64,000 bases of DNA from Clostridia bacterium. GTDB lineage: Bacteria > Bacillota > Clostridia > Oscillospirales > Acutalibacteraceae. Positions 1 through 8,783 of this stretch are shown here, in pieces. Where the stretch lies: contig JAFSFB010000005.1 of assembly GCA_017435385.1 (NCBI GenBank), positions 1-64,000 of the forward strand, read 5' to 3'. The position numbers were made by a program, and so were the translations under genes. The notes under the pieces are model-generated. The model made no database searches. It was not told where the DNA came from and was given only the letters and a program-made list of their open reading frames with translations. Numbering within the stretch: position 1 is the stretch's first letter; every line of letters starts with the position of its first letter.

Positions 1-711
1 GTTCTTAATCCCACTCATGAAAATCTTGGTTTGAACTTACCCAAGAAATGTGTGTTCGCATTTCTTGGTGCTTACATAGATGAATATGCCAGTAAAAGTG
101 ATACCAAACAGGTATCCACTTTTGAGAGTGCAACGAAGCATTATCCCATTTACATCACCAAATACAAGGGTGAGGACATTGTGCTTTGTCAAGCACCCGT
201 TGGTGCGGCAGCAGCCACACAGATACTTGATTGGCTGATTGGTTATGGTGTAAGAGAGGTAATCTCGGCAGGTAGTTGCGGTGCTCTGGAAAAGTTCCCC
301 GAAAGTACATTCCTCGTACCAAACAAGGCTCTGCGTGATGAGGGAACATCTTATCACTATGCGCCCCCTTCTCGATTTGTGGAAATCAGCGAGAAGGCAA
401 GAAAAGCAATTGAAGAAACCATTCTTGAGCATAGTATGAAATATCAGGAGGTTATAACCTGGTCAACGGATGGATTTTTCCGTGAAACCAAAGAAAAGGT
501 GGCTTATCGCAAAAGTGAAGGCTGTGCAGTTGTAGAAATGGAATGTTCTGCTCTGGCGGCCTGTGCTGATTTCAGAGGGGCAACCTGGGGTATGATACTT
601 TATACCGCAGACAGTCTTGCAGATGTTGACAAATACGACGAAAGAAACTGGGGCGGTAATGCATACGAATATGCACTTACGCTCTGCCTTGATGCGGTTA
701 TCAAATTATAA
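1..711 (+). CDS. Nucleoside phosphorylase (PNP/UDP family), 5'-truncated by the window
   Basis: Likely phosphorolytic cleavage of a purine or pyrimidine nucleoside to base and (deoxy)ribose 1-phosphate in cytoplasmic salvage. The frame is open from base 1 without a start codon near a ribosome binding site, so the true start is probably upstream; a TTG at 31 is the first possible start inside. Visible family marks are the glycine-rich phosphate loop ISAGSCGAL and the substrate-site motif VVEMECSALAA near the C-terminus. About 237 residues are present against roughly 240-260 for the family. It ends 54 bases before aadE and lies on the accessory side of the tRNA-Arg scars. The exact nucleoside specificity cannot be read. 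Confidence 0.85.
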   Translation, partial: VLNPTHENLGLNLPKKCVFAFLGAYIDEYASKSDTKQVSTFESATKHYPIYITKYKGEDIVLCQAPVGAAAATQILDWLIGYGVREVISAGSCGALEKFPESTFLVPNKALRDEGTSYHYAPPSRFVEISEKARKAIEETILEHSMKYQEVITWSTDGFFRETKEKVAYRKSEGCAVVEMECSALAACADFRGATWGMILYTADSLADVDKYDERNWGGNAYEYALTLCLDAVIKL

Positions 712-738
712 GAACAGTTAGAATCAATCTTTTTTTTG

Positions 739-747
739 TGATATAAT
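739..747 (+). promoter_or_regulatory. Extended -10 promoter for aadE
   Basis: A TG-A-TATAAT extended -10 element sits 18 bases before the aadE start. A poor -35 (TTAGAA at 718-723) lies 18 bases upstream, consistent with reliance on the extended -10. Confidence 0.55.
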
Positions 748-765
748 TTTATTGAGGTGAATGAA

Positions 766-1638
766 ATGAGGACTGAAAAAGAAATATACGATTTAGTTTT
801 GAATTTTGCTTTTCAAGATGAGAGAATTAGAATTGTAACTCTTGAGGGGTCTCGCACTAATGTTAATATACCAAAAGACAATCTTCAAGATTATGATATT
901 ACTTTTTTTGTTATAGATATGGGAGAATTTTTGAAAAGCGATGACTGGCTTAGTGTTTTTGGTAACAGAATTATGATGCAAAAACCTGAAGATATGGAAT
1001 TATTTCCTCCAGAAGAAAAAGGATTTTCTTATATAATGCTTTTTGATGATGGTGTAAAGATTGATTTAACTTTGTTACCTGTTTCAATGCTTGAGGAGTA
1101 TCTTACTCGCGATAAACTTGTAAAAATCATGTTAGATAAAGATAATATGATTAAAACAGAAATAGTTCCCACAGATGAAGATTATTACATTAAGTGTCCA
1201 ACAGAAAGAAAGTTTGATGACTGTTGTAACGAATTTTGGAATGTTGCAACATATGTATCCAAGGGCTTACTTCGTGGTGAAATACTATTTGCAATAGACC
1301 ATATGAATGAAGTATTACGTCATGAGCTTCTTAGGATGATTAGTTGGTATGTCGGTACTGAAAAAGGATTTAATTTCAGTTTGGGTAAAAACTATAAATT
1401 TTTAGATAAGCATATTTCAAAAGAATTGTGGGATAACTTACTAAATACATATTCAATGAGTTCGTATGAAGAAATGTGGAAATCGTTTGATTTGTGTCTA
1501 TGTTTGTTCAAAAAAATATCTAAAAAAGTGGCAGATTCACTTGGTTATAATTATCCTGATTATGATGAAAACGTTACAAAATATTTGGAAACACAAAAGA
1601 GAATTTCAAATAAATATCTTTATGGTAATAGGTATTGA
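766..1638 (+). CDS. aadE: Aminoglycoside 6-adenylyltransferase, ANT(6) family (streptomycin resistance)
   Basis: Transfers AMP from ATP to the 6-hydroxyl of streptomycin, inactivating it. The 290-residue protein follows the ANT(6)-I pattern along its length: MRTEKE start, IRIVTLEGSR nucleotidyltransferase motif (residues 21-30), DYD metal-binding pair (42-44), MMQKPEDMELFPPEEKGFSY, DLTLLP, CCNEFWNV and NYKFLDKHIS. ANT(6)-Ia proteins are usually about 300 residues. ATG 766 is chosen because GAGGTG (754-759) is its ribosome binding site; a GTG at 757 lies inside that site. The gene is much more AT-rich than its surroundings (15/60 and 16/60 G+C in the blocks at 781 and 1021), a sign of transfer. 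It lies just inside the tRNA-Arg attachment scars. Confidence 0.93.
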   Translation: MRTEKEIYDLVLNFAFQDERIRIVTLEGSRTNVNIPKDNLQDYDITFFVIDMGEFLKSDDWLSVFGNRIMMQKPEDMELFPPEEKGFSYIMLFDDGVKIDLTLLPVSMLEEYLTRDKLVKIMLDKDNMIKTEIVPTDEDYYIKCPTERKFDDCCNEFWNVATYVSKGLLRGEILFAIDHMNEVLRHELLRMISWYVGTEKGFNFSLGKNYKFLDKHISKELWDNLLNTYSMSSYEEMWKSFDLCLCLFKKISKKVADSLGYNYPDYDENVTKYLETQKRISNKYLYGNRY

Positions 1639-1905
1639 CAAATTCCAATTTAGCGAAGTGAGTAAAATAAATAAAACTCGGTAACAGACCGAGGTACAAG
1701 CGATTAAATAAAGGCATCTTGTGGGAATATAACCGTTTCCCTAAATCCGACCCCCTTGCTAATTCCCATCTAATGAAACGGTCGAAAACGGGGTAAAATT
1801 AGCAGTAATTCCATAACACAGCTTAACACTCAAAGTGCGAAAAAGCCTTGAAAATACGGGATTATCGGGTACAGGAAGTGACTCTACAACCGAGTTTCGA
1901 GGTCA
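1639..1905 (+). other. Non-coding AT-rich end of the accessory segment with interleaved inverted repeats
   Basis: No gene is supported here. Two inverted repeats interleave: ACCGTTTC 1732-1739 with GAAACGGT 1775-1782, and GCTAATT 1758-1764 with AATTAGC 1797-1803; if both paired in one RNA they would form a pseudoknot. Near the attachment scar, GTGAC (about 1878-1882) and GTCAC (1902-1906) enclose CGAGTTTCG. These could be recombinase arm sites, an element-end structure or a small RNA; the sequence does not decide. Confidence 0.4.
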
Positions 1906-1949
1906 CTCCTAAGGGTCTGTTGTAGGTTCGATTCCTACTGGGGGTGCCA
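1906..1949 (+). repeat. tRNA-Arg(CCT) 3'-half, copy 1 (att-like scar)
   Basis: These 44 bases run from anticodon loop CTCCTAA (anticodon CCT) through variable loop and T arm (GTAGG-TTCGATT-CCTAC) and 3' acceptor strand to encoded CCA at 1947-1949. No D arm or 5' acceptor strand precedes it, and the upstream bases do not form the anticodon stem, so it is not a functional tRNA. The CCT tRNA-Arg gene (argW in E. coli) is a classic integration target, so this fits the distal attachment site of an integrated element lying to the left. Confidence 0.75.
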
Positions 1950-1950
1950 A

Positions 1951-1980
1951 CTCCGATGGTTTTTCATCGGAGTTTTATTG
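1951..1980 (+). terminator. Rho-independent terminator following tRNA scar copy 1
   Basis: Stem CTCCGATG (1951-1958) with CATCGGAG (1965-1972), six-base loop, then TTTTATTG. The same hairpin follows copy 2, so it belongs to the duplicated tRNA 3' flank. Confidence 0.75.
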
Positions 1981-2054
1981 TTTTATGAATGGATATAAGG
2001 ACCTGATGCTGACGCATCAGAACCTTGTTGTTCGCTTCGCTCACAATATACGTT

Positions 2055-2103
2055 GACCCCTCCTAAGGGTCTGTTGTAGGTTCGATTCCTACTGGGGGTG
2101 CCA
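2055..2103 (+). repeat. tRNA-Arg(CCT) 3'-half, copy 2 (att-like scar) with intact anticodon stem
   Basis: The 44-base block is repeated at 2060-2103, identical to copy 1, but here GACCC (2055-2059) pairs with GGGTC after the loop and restores a perfect anticodon stem. The D arm and 5' acceptor strand are still absent upstream. The copies are 154 bases apart and the similarity continues through the terminator and another 60 bases or so, so the unit is a tandem duplication of the tRNA 3' end plus flank. Confidence 0.75.
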
Positions 2104-2104
2104 G

Positions 2105-2136
2105 CTCCGATGAAATTTCATCGGAGTTTTATTTTT
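2105..2136 (+). terminator. Rho-independent terminator following tRNA scar copy 2
   Basis: CTCCGATG (2105-2112) pairs with CATCGGAG (2119-2126) around AAATTT, followed by TTTTATTTTTT. Confidence 0.8.
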
Positions 2137-2260
2137 TATGAATGGATATAAGGACCTGATGCTGACGCATCAGAACCTTGTTACTCGCTTTTCTCGTAAT
2201 AAGAACCTCGAATTCAAAGTGCCCGAGAACCTTGATACTCATTTCACACATGTTTTTATA

Positions 2261-2289
2261 TTGACACACTTGAATTTATGATATAAAAT
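2261..2289 (+). promoter_or_regulatory. Sigma-A type promoter for the 2363 gene
   Basis: TTGACA (2261-2266), 17-base spacer, TAAAAT (2284-2289). A second TTGACA at 2299 has no -10 at good spacing. Confidence 0.7.
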
Positions 2290-2362
2290 ATTTTTATATT
2301 GACAAAAAACTCTCGACAATCACCGCATATTTTTTAAAATCGTTTTTGTGGAGGAACTTGTA

Positions 2363-3349
2363 ATGAGTAGTGTTGAGATCAAAGGAAAGGCACAGTTATC
2401 TTTTTTGCGTCTGGCATACAGAATCGGAAAAAAATTGGGTAAACAGGATAAAGAAATAACAAAGAAGATATTCAAAAAACACATCAGAACAATCCATACA
2501 ATCGGGTCATACTCGGATGACATAGCGGAATATATCGAAAACGGTAAGCCTATGCTGCTTGCCCGTCTGGGCGGAACAGAGGGCGTTATTGCAGGACAGT
2601 ATTGCGAACGCAAATTGAAAATGCGTGATGATTACAGCGAAGATATTCTTAATTGGCTGTTTACAACATCAGGCTTTTTTGCTGATGATTATGAAGACAA
2701 AGCCCAGGCGGTAGATGAATATGCCGAATTGACAATAGAAGGAATGGCTGACTGCGATTATTTGTCGGCAATGTTTCCGACCAGAATTTATATGCCGTAT
2801 TTTTTCAAGAGATTTGCACAGAATGCTATTCCCACATTTTCTGATCTCGGTCCGTATTTCGATGTTGAAACGGATAAAACATGGGTAAGGGCACTTGAAG
2901 GAAAAAAGGTTCTGGTTATCAACTCCTTCACAGATTCGATAAAGTATCAGTATAGAAGAAAGGACAAGCTGGTTACCGATAAAAAATTTGAGCTTCCAGA
3001 TTTTGAACTGCTGACATATAAAACATATGTCACTCAGGTAGGCGAAAGGCCCGGAGGATTTAAGAATTCTTTTGAGGTTCTCGAAAAAATGTTAAGCGAC
3101 ATCAGAAAAATAGACTTTGATGTTGCGCTCATAGGTGCAGGTGCTTACGGTTTTCCGATAGCTGTTGAAATCAAGCGCATGGGTAAGGTTGCGATCGAAA
3201 CCTGCGGAAGAACTCCGTTGTTTTTCGGCATTTACGGCGAAAGAGATGTAAAACACGGAATAGAGCAAAACATGACCGATGCATGGATAAGACCTATGGA
3301 AGAAAAACCCGAGAGATTCAAAGAGGTCGAGAACGGATGTTATTGGTAA
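2363..3349 (+). CDS. Possible GT-D fold glycosyltransferase-like protein
   Basis: Function not firmly recognised. The 328-residue soluble protein has LARLGGTEG near residue 70 and a C-terminal block VALIGAGAYGFPIAVEIKRM. These resemble the R-x-G-D/G-E and AAGPYG motifs of the GT-D (DUF1792-like) glycosyltransferase domain, known from the glucosylation of serine-rich proteins and from polysaccharide loci; the assignment is inference from motif shape. ATG 2363 is used because GGAGG at 2350-2354 precedes it by eight bases. It has its own promoter and terminator, so it is monocistronic. It is the first gene on the chromosomal side of the tRNA scars. Confidence 0.5.
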   Translation: MSSVEIKGKAQLSFLRLAYRIGKKLGKQDKEITKKIFKKHIRTIHTIGSYSDDIAEYIENGKPMLLARLGGTEGVIAGQYCERKLKMRDDYSEDILNWLFTTSGFFADDYEDKAQAVDEYAELTIEGMADCDYLSAMFPTRIYMPYFFKRFAQNAIPTFSDLGPYFDVETDKTWVRALEGKKVLVINSFTDSIKYQYRRKDKLVTDKKFELPDFELLTYKTYVTQVGERPGGFKNSFEVLEKMLSDIRKIDFDVALIGAGAYGFPIAVEIKRMGKVAIETCGRTPLFFGIYGERDVKHGIEQNMTDAWIRPMEEKPERFKEVENGCYW

Positions 3350-3372
3350 ACAAAATCATTATGTGATTGTAA

Positions 3373-3409
3373 AATAAAGTGTGCAAATTAAAACCTTGCA
3401 CACTTTATT
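3373..3409 (+). terminator. Terminator after the 2363 gene
   Basis: A 14-bp perfect stem, AATAAAGTGTGCAA (3373-3386) with TTGCACACTTTATT (3396-3409). There is no long T-run beyond the stem, but its 3' arm is T-rich. Confidence 0.65.
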
Positions 3410-3429
3410 CTATAATATGTTTTCTACTG

Positions 3430-3458
3430 TTGATTTACCCGATATAATAAGATATAAT
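3430..3458 (+). promoter_or_regulatory. Sigma-A type promoter for the DUF4965 gene
   Basis: TTGATT (3430-3435), 17-base spacer, TATAAT (3453-3458), about 30 bases before the start codon. Confidence 0.7.
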
Positions 3459-3490
3459 TACCTCAACCAATTTCCGAAAGGATGAACAAA

Positions 3491-5383
3491 ATGAAACTCA
3501 GAGCCCCTTCTGTTCCGCTTATAACCGTTGATCCGTTTTTCTCGATCTGGTCGCCCGATTCGAGCCTTAACCATACCGAAACCGAGCATTGGACGGGCAA
3601 GGAAAATTCAATCATCGGCACGGTTACCGTCGACGGGGAAAAGCTTCTTTTCCTCGGTTATGACAAAGATGTCAGAAAGCTGAGGCAGACCTTGCTCGGG
3701 ATCGATGCGCTGTCGACCTCTGCGGTTTTTGAAAACGAAAAAATCAGACTCAGAATAAAATTTCTCACCCCGCTTCTCCCTGACGATTACCGTCTGCTTA
3801 CCCGTCCCGTCACATATCTCGAGATCGGTTATGAACCGAAAGACGGTGCGGAGCATGAGGTCGGAATCAATATCTCCGCAAGCGAAAAGATCTGCCTCGA
3901 CGAGGAGATCGACAGCCCCGTTGTTACGGAAAACATCAGCCATAACGGTCTGACGGTCATGAAAATGGGTAACGCCGAGCAGAAGCCGCTCAACAGAAGC
4001 GGAGATCAGGTCTGCATTGATTGGGGATATCTTTATCTTGCGTGCGATGCACCCGATGCATGCGGCAGAGCTGACGATTCTCATGGCGATACCAAGATTG
4101 AAATTTCCGCCCGTGCAAACGAAAACAAACCGCTCATGTTTTATTTTGCTTATGACGATATCGAGAGCATCGAGTATTTCGGAAAACACCTTCGTTCCTG
4201 GTGGAACAAAGACGGACAGAGCATTCTTGATGCGATTTCAGAGGCGGCAGGGGAATATGAGCAGCTGACAGAAAAGTGTGACGCCTTTTCAAAGAAGCTT
4301 TATTCCGATGCCTTTTCCGCAGGCGGAGAAAAATATGCTGAGCTTCTTTCGCTTGCCTACCGTCAGGTTATTGCGGCTCATAAGCTTGTGCTTGACGAAA
4401 ACGGAGAGATTCTTTATATTTCCAAGGAATGCAACTCGAACGGCTGCGCCGCAACGGTTGATGTTTCATATCCGTCAACGCCGATGTACCTGCTTTATAA
4501 TCCCGAGCTTGTCAAAGGCATGCTTCGTCCCGTTTATAAGTATGCCGAGAGCGATGCATGGCATTTCGATTTTGCACCGCACGATGTCGGTCAGTATCCT
4601 CTGCTTAACGGTCAGGTTTACGGCGACAATCAGGAAAAGTGGCAGATGCCTGTTGAGGAATGCGGAAACATGCTTGTCATGGAGGCGAATGTTGCTCTTG
4701 CAACGGGAAATGCGGATTTTGCCGCAGAGCATATTGAGCTTCTTGAAAAATGGTGCAGGTATCTTATCGAATACGGTGCCGACCCCGGCCACCAGCTCTG
4801 CACAGACGATTTTGCGGGGCATCTTGCTCATAACTGCAACCTTTCTCTCAAGGCAGTCATGGGCTTGCAGGGCATGTCAATAATAACAGAAATGCTCGGC
4901 GATTCCGCAAAGAGTGCGTTTTACAGAGCTGAAGCCGAAAAGATGGCGGAAAACTGGATGAATACCGCCGTCAATCCCGACGGGACAACGAGGCTGGCGT
5001 TTGACCGTCCCGATTCATATTCGATGAAATATAACATGGTCTGGGACAGAGCGTGGAAGAGCGGACTTTTCAAGCAGGAATTTATGGACTCGGAAATTGC
5101 GGATAACATGAAGCATTTCAACAAATACGGCATGCCCCTCGACAGCCGTGCGGACTATACGAAATCCGACTGGCTTGTCTGGACCGCATCGATGGCATCG
5201 TCTGACGAGGTTTTTGCGGAATATATTGCACCGCTCTGGAAAGCATATAACGAAACTCCGTCAAGAGTGCCGCTCAGCGACTGGTATGATACGGTCAGCG
5301 GCAGATGGGTTTCCTTCCGCCACAGAACCGTTCAGGGCGGACTCTTCATGCGTGTGCTGATGAACAAAATGAGATCGGAATAA
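3491..5383 (+). CDS. DUF4964/DUF5127/DUF4965 glutaminase-A-like protein
   Basis: This 630-residue protein has the layout of the GtaA-type family: an N-terminal segment starting RAPSVPLITVDPFFSIW (DUF4964), a beta-rich middle (DUF5127) and a C-terminal alpha/alpha-barrel domain (DUF4965) with WHFDFAPHDVGQYP and HNCNLSLKAVMG. Fungal GtaA hydrolyses glutamine outside the cell; bacterial relatives often sit in glycan loci and their substrates are mostly untested. Oddly there is no signal peptide, so this one should be cytoplasmic. ATG 3491 is preferred over ATG 3482 because GAAAGGATG serves as its ribosome binding site. It has its own promoter and terminator. Family assignment is firm, substrate is not. 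Confidence 0.8.
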   Translation: MKLRAPSVPLITVDPFFSIWSPDSSLNHTETEHWTGKENSIIGTVTVDGEKLLFLGYDKDVRKLRQTLLGIDALSTSAVFENEKIRLRIKFLTPLLPDDYRLLTRPVTYLEIGYEPKDGAEHEVGINISASEKICLDEEIDSPVVTENISHNGLTVMKMGNAEQKPLNRSGDQVCIDWGYLYLACDAPDACGRADDSHGDTKIEISARANENKPLMFYFAYDDIESIEYFGKHLRSWWNKDGQSILDAISEAAGEYEQLTEKCDAFSKKLYSDAFSAGGEKYAELLSLAYRQVIAAHKLVLDENGEILYISKECNSNGCAATVDVSYPSTPMYLLYNPELVKGMLRPVYKYAESDAWHFDFAPHDVGQYPLLNGQVYGDNQEKWQMPVEECGNMLVMEANVALATGNADFAAEHIELLEKWCRYLIEYGADPGHQLCTDDFAGHLAHNCNLSLKAVMGLQGMSIITEMLGDSAKSAFYRAEAEKMAENWMNTAVNPDGTTRLAFDRPDSYSMKYNMVWDRAWKSGLFKQEFMDSEIADNMKHFNKYGMPLDSRADYTKSDWLVWTASMASSDEVFAEYIAPLWKAYNETPSRVPLSDWYDTVSGRWVSFRHRTVQGGLFMRVLMNKMRSE

Positions 5384-5388
5384 ATTTC

Positions 5389-5424
5389 AACGGCTTGCGG
5401 TAAAATCACTGCAAGCCGTTTTTG
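5389..5424 (+). terminator. Terminator after the DUF4965 gene
   Basis: AACGGCTTGC (5389-5398) pairs with GCAAGCCGTT (5411-5420), followed by TTTG. It lies between convergent genes. Confidence 0.75.
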
Positions 5425-5434
5425 AGTTAATATA

Positions 5435-6205
5435 TTATTTTTTCATTCTGTTGATCTGGTTTGTGAAATATTCCGTGTAACAGTCATACCTGTAATCTCC
5501 GAAAACCTTAACGAGTTCGAGAGCCTTTTCTGTTTCGGCAATTGCGGCTTGCATGTTTCCGTCTGCTTCATAGCATTCGGCAAGCTTCCACATCATCTGC
5601 ACAAGATTTTCAAACGAGATATGCTTTTGTTTTTCTGCCGCATTGTGCTTTGCTTTGCCTTCGAGAAGAAATGCAACCTCGGTAAGCTTTGTAAAATAGA
5701 TTTCGGGAATCTGTTCCACAGCCGCAGCCGCACTTTTCAGATCGCCTTTCTGTTTATAAGCGTAAGCAAGGAATCTGAACGCATCATATTTTACATCGCT
5801 CTGCGTTGTGTTCCGAATAAGTGCTGAGGCAAGCTCGATTGTTTCGTCAGGATCGGTCGTGACATAAAGCAGATTGTTGAGCAGCACATCGTTTTCGGGA
5901 TAAAGTTTAAGCCCGTTTTCAAGAATCTCTCTGCATTTCTGAGGGTCAGATTCTCTGAATTCATATGCTTTGTCGCTTATCAGCTTCACTTCTTTCTCAA
6001 GTTCCTTCAGACTGAAATTCAGCAGCTCGTCGGTTGAAACTCCGAAATAGCTTGCAAGAACCGTTACAAGCGTGATGTCCGGCAAGGCAACTCCGTTCTC
6101 CCATTTGCTGACTGCCTGAAACGATACTCCTATGCTTTGCGCAAGCTGTTCCTGGGTAACGCCTCTCTTTTTGCGCAGTTCTCTTATTTTTGTTCCTATG
6201 TTCAT
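5435..6205 (-). CDS. XRE-family transcriptional regulator with TPR-like C-terminal region
   Basis: Residues 1-60 form a Cro/C1-type helix-turn-helix (IRELRKKRGVTQEQLAQ, recognition helix around SFQAVSKWENG). The remaining 190 residues are helical with spacing like tetratricopeptide repeats, for example KCREILENGLKLYPEN and AIAETEKALELVK, as in Rap/PlcR-like or Clostridial XRE-TPR regulators that bind a peptide or partner. GAGGAG precedes the ATG. It is divergent from pnuC, with an inverted repeat (6301-6317) between the two promoters, so it may control pnuC and itself; that is inference. Confidence 0.85.
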   Translation of the reverse strand: MNIGTKIRELRKKRGVTQEQLAQSIGVSFQAVSKWENGVALPDITLVTVLASYFGVSTDELLNFSLKELEKEVKLISDKAYEFRESDPQKCREILENGLKLYPENDVLLNNLLYVTTDPDETIELASALIRNTTQSDVKYDAFRFLAYAYKQKGDLKSAAAAVEQIPEIYFTKLTEVAFLLEGKAKHNAAEKQKHISFENLVQMMWKLAECYEADGNMQAAIAETEKALELVKVFGDYRYDCYTEYFTNQINRMKK

Positions 6206-6251
6206 CGGTCATTCTCCTCGGAATTATTCAGCGGTGTCGGTCTGTGGTTTA

Positions 6252-6280
6252 ATTATATCCCCGTAACTGCATGTTGACAA
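6252..6280 (-). promoter_or_regulatory. Promoter for the XRE regulator
   Basis: On the minus strand TTGTCA (6275-6280), 17-base spacer, TATAAT (6252-6257). Confidence 0.7.
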
Positions 6281-6300
6281 TAACTGCTTGATCTATTTTT

Positions 6301-6317
6301 TTCAACCTTGGGTTGAA
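6301..6317. promoter_or_regulatory. Inverted repeat between divergent promoters, candidate XRE operator
   Basis: TTCAACC-TTG-GGTTGAA is a perfect 7-bp inverted repeat. It sits 10 bases upstream of the pnuC -35 and 21 bases upstream of the XRE -35, a usual position for a dimeric regulator site. Confidence 0.5.
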
Positions 6318-6326
6318 TTTGCCGAG

Positions 6327-6355
6327 TTGACAAATGCTTTCACGCCTGATATAAT
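6327..6355 (+). promoter_or_regulatory. Sigma-A type promoter for pnuC
   Basis: TTGACA (6327-6332), 17-base spacer, TATAAT (6350-6355): consensus hexamers at ideal spacing. Confidence 0.8.
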
Positions 6356-6361
6356 AACGAT

Positions 6362-6456
6362 AACAGAATAGTTACTGCCACCGGGTAGAATAATGCAATG
6401 CATTCGCCGCATATCGTTAGGTCTTTGAAGATATGCCGTCGGGTGCTTATTTTTTT
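6362..6456 (+). ncRNA. Structured 5' leader of pnuC, possible regulatory RNA
   Basis: About 95 bases separate the expected start of transcription from the ribosome binding site. They include a stem GCATATC (6409-6415) with GATATGC (6430-6436) and end in a T-run just before GGAGG. Vitamin transporter genes often carry riboswitches, but I cannot match this leader to the TPP, FMN, preQ1, NAD+ or THF consensus as I know them. Structure is seen; regulation is inference. Confidence 0.3.
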
Positions 6457-6468
6457 GGAGGAATAGCC

Positions 6469-7152
6469 TTGAAAAACCCGTTTAACGATCTGAGCAAATT
6501 TGAGCTGTCGCTCTGGATAATATCCGTTGTTGCGGTATCGGCAACATTTTTTCTTTTCGGTCAGACGGACTGTCTGACTCTTGCAGCCTCGCTTATCGGC
6601 GTTACGGCGCTGATTTTCGTCGCCAAGGGCTATGTAGTCGGTCAGGTGCTTACGGTTGTTTTTGCCGTTCTTTACGGAATCATATCCTTTAAGCAGCGTT
6701 ACTACGGCGAAATGATAACCTATCTAGGAATGACGGCGCCGATTGCCGTTGTTGCCGCAATCAACTGGCTCCGGAATCCGTATAAGGGAACCAAGGAGGT
6801 CATCGTTGCAAGGCTGAGCGGTCTGCAGAAATGGATGATGTTTTTTCTTGCCGCAGGAGTTACCGCAGTTTTTTATTTCATTCTGAAGGCACTCGGAAAT
6901 GCAAGCCTTTTTTTCAGCACGGTTTCGATAACTACGAGCTTTCTTGCATCCTATCTTACCGCATGCCGAAGTGCTTATTATGCTCTTGCTTATGCCGCCA
7001 ACGATGTTGTGCTGATCGTTCTTTGGGTAATCGCCGCAGGCAACGATGCGGGCTGTGTGCCGATGATCGCATGCTTTTCCGCATTTCTCGTCAATGATAT
7101 TTACGGCTTCATTAACTGGCAGAGTATCAGAAAACGCCAGAGGAGCCTGTGA
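6469..7152 (+). CDS. pnuC: PnuC-family vitamin/nicotinamide riboside transporter
   Basis: Integral membrane facilitator of the PnuC/SWEET-like family, importing a vitamin precursor (nicotinamide riboside, or thiamine/riboflavin in some Firmicutes) that is trapped by phosphorylation inside. The 227-residue protein has about seven hydrophobic helices and family signatures ISFKQRYYGEMITYLGM and INWLRNPYKG, ending with YYALAYAANDVVLIVLW and NDIYGFINW, typical of the substrate-binding helices. A TTG start at 6469 is chosen because GGAGG lies at 6457-6461; the upstream ATG at 6433 has no ribosome binding site. No nadR or thiamine kinase gene lies nearby, so the substrate is open. Confidence 0.85.
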   Translation: MKNPFNDLSKFELSLWIISVVAVSATFFLFGQTDCLTLAASLIGVTALIFVAKGYVVGQVLTVVFAVLYGIISFKQRYYGEMITYLGMTAPIAVVAAINWLRNPYKGTKEVIVARLSGLQKWMMFFLAAGVTAVFYFILKALGNASLFFSTVSITTSFLASYLTACRSAYYALAYAANDVVLIVLWVIAAGNDAGCVPMIACFSAFLVNDIYGFINWQSIRKRQRSL

Positions 7153-7188
7153 AAAACGGCTTGTACGAAAAACCGTACAAGCCGTTTT
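7153..7188. terminator. Bidirectional terminator between pnuC and the GH51 gene
   Basis: A 15-bp perfect stem, AAAACGGCTTGTACG (7153-7167) with its complement at 7174-7188, six-base loop. A-rich 5' and T-rich 3' arms let it work for both convergent genes. Confidence 0.85.
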
Positions 7189-7189
7189 C

Positions 7190-8707
<1,518 letters not shown>

Positions 8708-8751
8708 TTATCATAGTAACATATCGGAAATATTTTGTAAACGGAAAAGAA

Positions 8752-8778
8752 GAAAAACGGGTGTCAAAAAACACCCGT
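8752..8778 (-). terminator. Terminator of the aromatic amino acid operon
   Basis: On the minus strand ACGGGTGT pairs with ACACCCGT (plus-strand positions 8771-8778 and 8757-8764), followed by TTTTTC. It closes the operon just after aroQ. Confidence 0.8.
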
Positions 8779-8783
8779 CATTT

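Larger units (their letters stand above)
1986..2180 (+). repeat. Duplicated flank carrying the hairpin CTGATGC-TGAC-GCATCAG
   Basis: After each tRNA scar and terminator comes the same segment with the hairpin CTGATGC/GCATCAG, at 2003-2020 and again at 2156-2173, followed by AACCTTGTT. The two copies diverge after that. No coding capacity was seen; the remaining bases up to 2260 hold no recognisable feature. Confidence 0.6.

Noticed and set aside
1880..2103. Functional tRNA-Arg(CCT) gene
   Set aside because: Only the 3' half from the anticodon arm on is present in either copy; no D arm or 5' acceptor strand precedes it.
6362..6456. TPP, FMN, preQ1 or THF riboswitch in front of pnuC
   Set aside because: No conserved core of these classes is found; kept only as an unassigned structured leader.
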